Source: Natrinema caseinilyticum (GTDB taxonomy: Archaea > Halobacteriota > Halobacteria > Halobacteriales > Natrialbaceae). From it: a stretch of DNA of 64,000 nucleotides. A program made the position numbers and the translations under genes. The notes beneath the pieces are model-generated. The model did not search any database. It had not been told where the DNA came from and worked only from the letters and a program-made list of their open reading frames with translations. Within the stretch, counting starts at the first letter, position 1, and each line of letters begins with the position of its first letter. Shown here one piece after another: positions 61,118 to 64,000 of the stretch. The stretch is taken from positions 1,857,369-1,921,368 of the forward strand of contig NZ_CP100445.1 in the NCBI RefSeq assembly GCF_024227435.1, given 5' to 3'.

Positions 61118-61704
61118 CGCACGTCCGTCACGTACGTCTGGACGTGGTCCGGAAAGTGCTCCGCGACGGCTCGAGGGCCGTCTTCCTCGGCGATGGTCGC
61201 TCGAAGCTCCGCCTCGTAATCGGCCCTGTCGATCTCTTCGCTCGGCCCGACGATCACGTCGAGGCGCGCCTCGACGAGTCGGTCGACGGCCGAGCGACCG
61301 AACCCCGACAGCGGTGCGATGTAGTCGATCTCGTGTCGATCCTCGAGGCTCTGGGCCTGCGCCCTCGAGACCGTCGGCACGCGGTCGTCGCGCCGAGTGC
61401 CGTCAGCGATCGCATCGAACTCTCGAGACGCGAGTCGCTCGAGCGCGTGCGTGTGGACCAGTTGAATGCCGTTTCGAGGGAAGCCGTCCTCGCGGATCCG
61501 GTCGACCGCTTCGCGTGCGACGTCGGGGTCGCACTCGAGTCGTTCGAACGCGAAGTCGGCCCGGTCGGCCGTCTCGCGCGCGTGTTTCCAGTCGTCGCTG
61601 ATCCCGAAGTGGGCGGTCACGAGCGTGACATCGTAAAACTCCTCGAGCAAGAGCGCGGCGAGCGTCGAATCCTTGCCGCCGCTGTAGAGCAGTCCGAGTT
61701 CCAT
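61114..61704 (-). CDS. PP-loop ATPase-family protein
   Basis: The 196-residue protein begins [20 protein letters not shown], the PP-loop of ATP pyrophosphatases (SGGKDS). A likely substrate loop with DDWKHARETADRADFAF follows, then RLASREFDAIADGTRRDDR. It is much shorter than diphthamide synthetase or MnmA enzymes and fits an uncharacterised archaeal group related to asparagine synthetase-type PP-loop proteins. Its start codon overlaps the stop of the PDCD5-like gene (61704), so the two genes are translationally coupled. Confidence 0.8.
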   Translation of the reverse strand: MELGLLYSGGKDSTLAALLLEEFYDVTLVTAHFGISDDWKHARETADRADFAFERLECDPDVAREAVDRIREDGFPRNGIQLVHTHALERLASREFDAIADGTRRDDRVPTVSRAQAQSLEDRHEIDYIAPLSGFGRSAVDRLVEARLDVIVGPSEEIDRADYEAELRATIAEEDGPRAVAEHFPDHVQTYVTDVR

Positions 61705-62054
61705 CAGCGACGCTGGATGTCGAAGCTCTGCGAGTCGGGTTTGAGTTCCTTGAGGAGCTGTTTCATTTTGTCGTCGTCGATCTGGCCCTGGATGCGGCCG
61801 CTCCGGGCGAGGCTGACGACCTGTCGTTCGACCTGTTCGCCGAACTGCGGTTTGCTCATTTTGACGGTGTTGAGCCGCTTGCGAGCGTCGTCGGTCAGGT
61901 GCTGACGCAGGAGTGCGTTTTTCTGGGCTTCGGCCTGCTGCTGGGCCGCCTCCTGGCTCGCTTCGCTTTGCTGGGACTCGGCTCGGTCCTGTAGCTGCTC
62001 CATCTTCTGCTGTCGGAGTTCCTCGAGTTTTTCTTCGTCTGGTGAACCGCTCAT
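61704..62054 (-). CDS. PDCD5-like DNA-binding protein
   Basis: The 116-residue protein has a charged helical N-terminus ([20 protein letters not shown]) and the conserved PDCD5 core: [22 protein letters not shown], then [21 protein letters not shown], then KQLLKEL. Archaeal homologues bind DNA or ribosomes weakly and lie in a conserved cluster with rps19e, as here. The function is not settled. The gene lies between rps19e and the PP-loop gene, in the same direction. Confidence 0.92.
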   Translation of the reverse strand: MSGSPDEEKLEELRQQKMEQLQDRAESQQSEASQEAAQQQAEAQKNALLRQHLTDDARKRLNTVKMSKPQFGEQVERQVVSLARSGRIQGQIDDDKMKQLLKELKPDSQSFDIQRR

Positions 62055-62154
62055 TGGATCTCTATGTTGTGATTATCGCGCAGTCGGGAAAATGATTACG
62101 GACGGCGGTAGCGGTAGCTCTCGGCGGAGAAACCGGCACGAAAACGGATCAGAT

Positions 62155-62610
62155 TCAGGCGTAGCGCTCGAGTTCCGGGCGGTCGAGTTCTTCGAGGACG
62201 GATCCCGCGGTATCGTCGAGCAAACTTCGACCGTCGGCGGTGATCCGGCGGCCCTCACCTTCGGCCGTCTCGACGAGGCCTTCCTCCTCGAGTTGCTGGA
62301 GGATGGTGCGGATCAGGTTCTTCGAACCGTCCGCGCGGCGGTCGGGCGCGACCTGGTAGCGGTTCGAACCGCCTTTCGCGCCGCCGTACTCGGTCGAGAG
62401 ACGCTCGACGCCGACCGGACCGCGGTCCGCGACCTTTCGCAGCAGGCTCGCGGCGCGCGTCGCCCAGAAATCGTCCTGTTCGGGCGGAAGGTCCCGGTCG
62501 ACACCGGTCTTCGCGAATTTCCCCCACTCCGGTTCCTCGAGTCGATCCGCGAGGTCGTCGGCGAGCGCCTCGATGAGGTCGTCCGCCGGAACGTCGTACA
62601 TCGTAGCCAT
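62155..62610 (-). CDS. rps19e: 30S ribosomal protein S19e
   Basis: The 151-residue protein starts MATMYDVPADDLIEALADDL and contains PEWGKFAKTGVDRDLPPEQDDFWATRAASLL, followed by YGGAKGGSNRYQVAPDR and a winged-helix-like C-terminal part with RTILQQLEEEGLVET and RRITADGRSLLDD. These are the family hallmarks of S19e, an archaeal and eukaryotic small-subunit protein. The start is ATG at 62608-62610. It is divergent from thiL with about 106 bases between. Confidence 0.97.
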   Translation of the reverse strand: MATMYDVPADDLIEALADDLADRLEEPEWGKFAKTGVDRDLPPEQDDFWATRAASLLRKVADRGPVGVERLSTEYGGAKGGSNRYQVAPDRRADGSKNLIRTILQQLEEEGLVETAEGEGRRITADGRSLLDDTAGSVLEELDRPELERYA

Positions 62611-62716
62611 TGGCGTGTGGTTCCCGGTGGCGGCATTTAAGAGCATCGTATCGCCACGCGTGCGGCGCGGAGACGCGGCCCGGACCGTTTTTCGCCCTCG
62701 AGTCGAAACGGGGGGT

Positions 62717-63622
62717 ATGGACGAACGCGCCGCCCTGCGGCTCCTGTCGGGCGAACTCGCGTCGGCCGGCGACGACGCGGCAACCGTCGACGGGCTCGTC
62801 GTGACGACGGATATGCTCCACGAGCGAACGGACTTCCCACCGGGGACGACCCGATACACGGCCGGGTGGCGCGCCATCGGCGCGTCGCTGTCGGACGTCG
62901 CTGCGATGGGTGCCGAGGCCACGGCCGCGGTCGCCGCCTACGCCGCACCCGCGTTCGACCGCGACGAACTGCTCGCGTTCGTTCGCGGTGCGACCGACGT
63001 TTGCGAGCGCGTCGGCACCGAGTACGTCGGCGGCGACCTCGACAGCCACGACGAGTTTACCGTCGCGACGACCGCGATCGGCCGAACGGACGATCCGGTT
63101 CAGCGACGCGGGGCCCGACCCGGCGACGTCGTCTGCGTCACCGGCACGCTCGGACGGAGTGCAGCCGCGCTCGAGTATTTCGAGCGCGCAACCGACAGCG
63201 ACGGCGCTGACGACCGGCTGCTCGAGCGGGCGAACGATCTGTTCCGGTTCAGTCCCCGCATCGCGGCCGGACGGGCACTCGCTTCGCGTGCGACCGCGAT
63301 GATGGACTCGAGCGACGGCCTCGCCCGCTCGCTTCATCAACTCGCCGAGGCGGGCGACTGCGGGTTCGCGATCGAGTCCGACCGGATTCCGATCGACGAC
63401 GCCGTTCGCGCGGTCGCCGACACCGACGAGGAGGCGCTCGAACTCGCGACGACCTTCGGCGAGGACTTCGAACTCGTCGTGACGCTTCCCGAAGATGCGC
63501 GCTCGGCCGCCGCTGCGGCGACCGACGTGCCGCTGTCGGTGATCGGGTCGGTTCTCGAGGCCGAGGACGCGATAACGATGGACGGCGACCCGCTCGAGGA
63601 CCGGGGTTACACCCACGGGTGA
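62717..63622 (+). CDS. thiL: Thiamine-monophosphate kinase
   Basis: The 301-residue enzyme phosphorylates thiamine monophosphate to thiamine diphosphate. Family motifs are GDDAATVDGLVVTTDMLHE (metal aspartates), YTAGWRAIGASLSDVAAMGA, YVGGDLDSHDEFTV, GDVVCVTGTLGRSAAAL and MMDSSDGLARSLHQL, plus GEDFELVVTLPE near the end. The length is typical. The start is ATG at 62717 (MDERAAL). Confidence 0.94.
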   Translation: MDERAALRLLSGELASAGDDAATVDGLVVTTDMLHERTDFPPGTTRYTAGWRAIGASLSDVAAMGAEATAAVAAYAAPAFDRDELLAFVRGATDVCERVGTEYVGGDLDSHDEFTVATTAIGRTDDPVQRRGARPGDVVCVTGTLGRSAAALEYFERATDSDGADDRLLERANDLFRFSPRIAAGRALASRATAMMDSSDGLARSLHQLAEAGDCGFAIESDRIPIDDAVRAVADTDEEALELATTFGEDFELVVTLPEDARSAAAAATDVPLSVIGSVLEAEDAITMDGDPLEDRGYTHG

Positions 63623-63678
63623 AGGGAAGCGACGTCCCAGAAGCGTACGTGCGCGTTCGACGGATTCACGGTGATCGG

Positions 63679-64000
63679 TCAGCCGATGATTGCGACCGGA
63701 ACCGGCATGAAACAGAGCAAGCCGATTCCGAACGTGACGATTCCCAGAACGAACCGGCGGCGTCCGAGGGGTTCGTCTCGAACCGGTGTCGCCGGCCCCA
63801 TCGACGCAAACAGCGTCGTCAACAGCCCCCAGATGATCCAGACGGCGACCGTGTTCACGCTGTGACCTTGTACGTAGAAGAGGTAGGCGGCGAGTGCGAA
63901 CAACGCGCCCGGGACGATGGCCGCGATCGTCTCCTGTAGCTCCCCGGCCATCGCCCGAAGGATGTGCCCCCCGTCGAGTTGGCCGACGGGAATCAAATTG
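63679..64000 (-). CDS. Site-2 protease-like (M50) metalloprotease, C-terminal part
   Basis: The last 107 residues of a membrane protein whose start lies beyond the right edge. NLIPVGQLDGGHILRA matches the LDG motif of M50 site-2 proteases, in which the aspartate is the third zinc ligand. Three hydrophobic helices follow (IVPGALFALAAYLFYV, VAVWIIWGLLTTLFASMG, FVLGIVTFGIGLLCFMPVPV). The HEXXH motif should lie in the missing part. Members cut within the membrane to release signals; the substrate is unknown. Confidence 0.85.
   Translation of the reverse strand, partial: NLIPVGQLDGGHILRAMAGELQETIAAIVPGALFALAAYLFYVQGHSVNTVAVWIIWGLLTTLFASMGPATPVRDEPLGRRRFVLGIVTFGIGLLCFMPVPVAIIG

Overview
The window is a high-GC, gene-dense stretch of archaeal chromosome from a halophilic archaeon (class Halobacteria). 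The evidence is internal: proteins are strongly acidic, GC-rich codons dominate, TATA-like elements often sit about 25-30 nt before start codons with little or no leader, and archaeal marker genes are present (sn-glycerol-1-phosphate dehydrogenase, eIF5A, ribosomal protein S19e, a PDCD5-like protein, an archaeal-type prolyl-tRNA synthetase). I do not assign a genus. I found no rRNA or tRNA gene, no CRISPR array and no intact transposon.

Layout. 1-7.5 kb: an MFS transporter cut by the left edge, a PPOX-fold protein, a copper-type P1B ATPase with altered metal ligands, a GNAT protein, a membrane-anchored beta-propeller and a small Hsp20-like protein. 7.8-11.4 kb: a sulfatase-like enzyme, an alpha/beta hydrolase and a PAP2 phosphatase. 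11.7-16.8 kb: a stand-alone complex I subunit CD, a stand-alone tryptophan synthase beta chain, a HIT protein, a glycosyltransferase and two very small genes (a 55-aa membrane protein and an extremely acidic 72-aa protein). 17-22.7 kb: an S9 peptidase and two tandem copies of an ABC-2 ATPase/permease operon. 22.8-28.6 kb: egsA, an M48-like membrane protein that has lost its zinc motif and carries a stop near its expected start, an SDR protein, a RecA/KaiC-like protein without a P-loop, and an AhpD-like protein. 29-38 kb: the giant glutamate synthase gene, proS, a quinone oxidoreductase and a truncated toxin-antitoxin pair. 38-45.5 kb: a Nudix protein, an eIF5A-agmatinase operon, an enolase-superfamily protein, an asparagine-synthase-like protein, and an operon of Hsp20 plus an ABC1/UbiB kinase whose 5' end looks frameshifted. 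45.7-54.3 kb: two different MoeA-type molybdopterin genes around a DedA protein and a beta-lactamase-fold enzyme, an MFS transporter, and a BtuF-JAMM pair. 54.4-57.4 kb is the most accessory-looking patch: a TumE-type toxin-antitoxin pair, an orphan coiled-coil protein, a solitary hairpin resembling an IS200/IS605-family end, and a second sulfatase. 57.5-64 kb returns to core genes: DoxX, hisS, a histidine kinase, a PP-loop protein, a PDCD5-like protein, rps19e, thiL and a site-2 protease cut by the right edge.

Functional links. GltB takes part in ammonia assimilation. eIF5A and its agmatinase neighbour probably share the deoxyhypusine pathway. The MoeA proteins make molybdenum cofactor. EgsA makes the archaeal lipid backbone. 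S19e, PDCD5, HisS and ProS serve translation. No single large new system is evident. The most interesting signals are signs of decay or re-purposing: the P-type ATPase without its cysteines, the M48-like pseudoenzyme, the deletion-fused toxin-antitoxin pair, the frameshifted UbiB kinase, the orphan NuoCD, the duplicated ABC operon with long exact DNA identity, and several strong inverted repeats in intergenic DNA.
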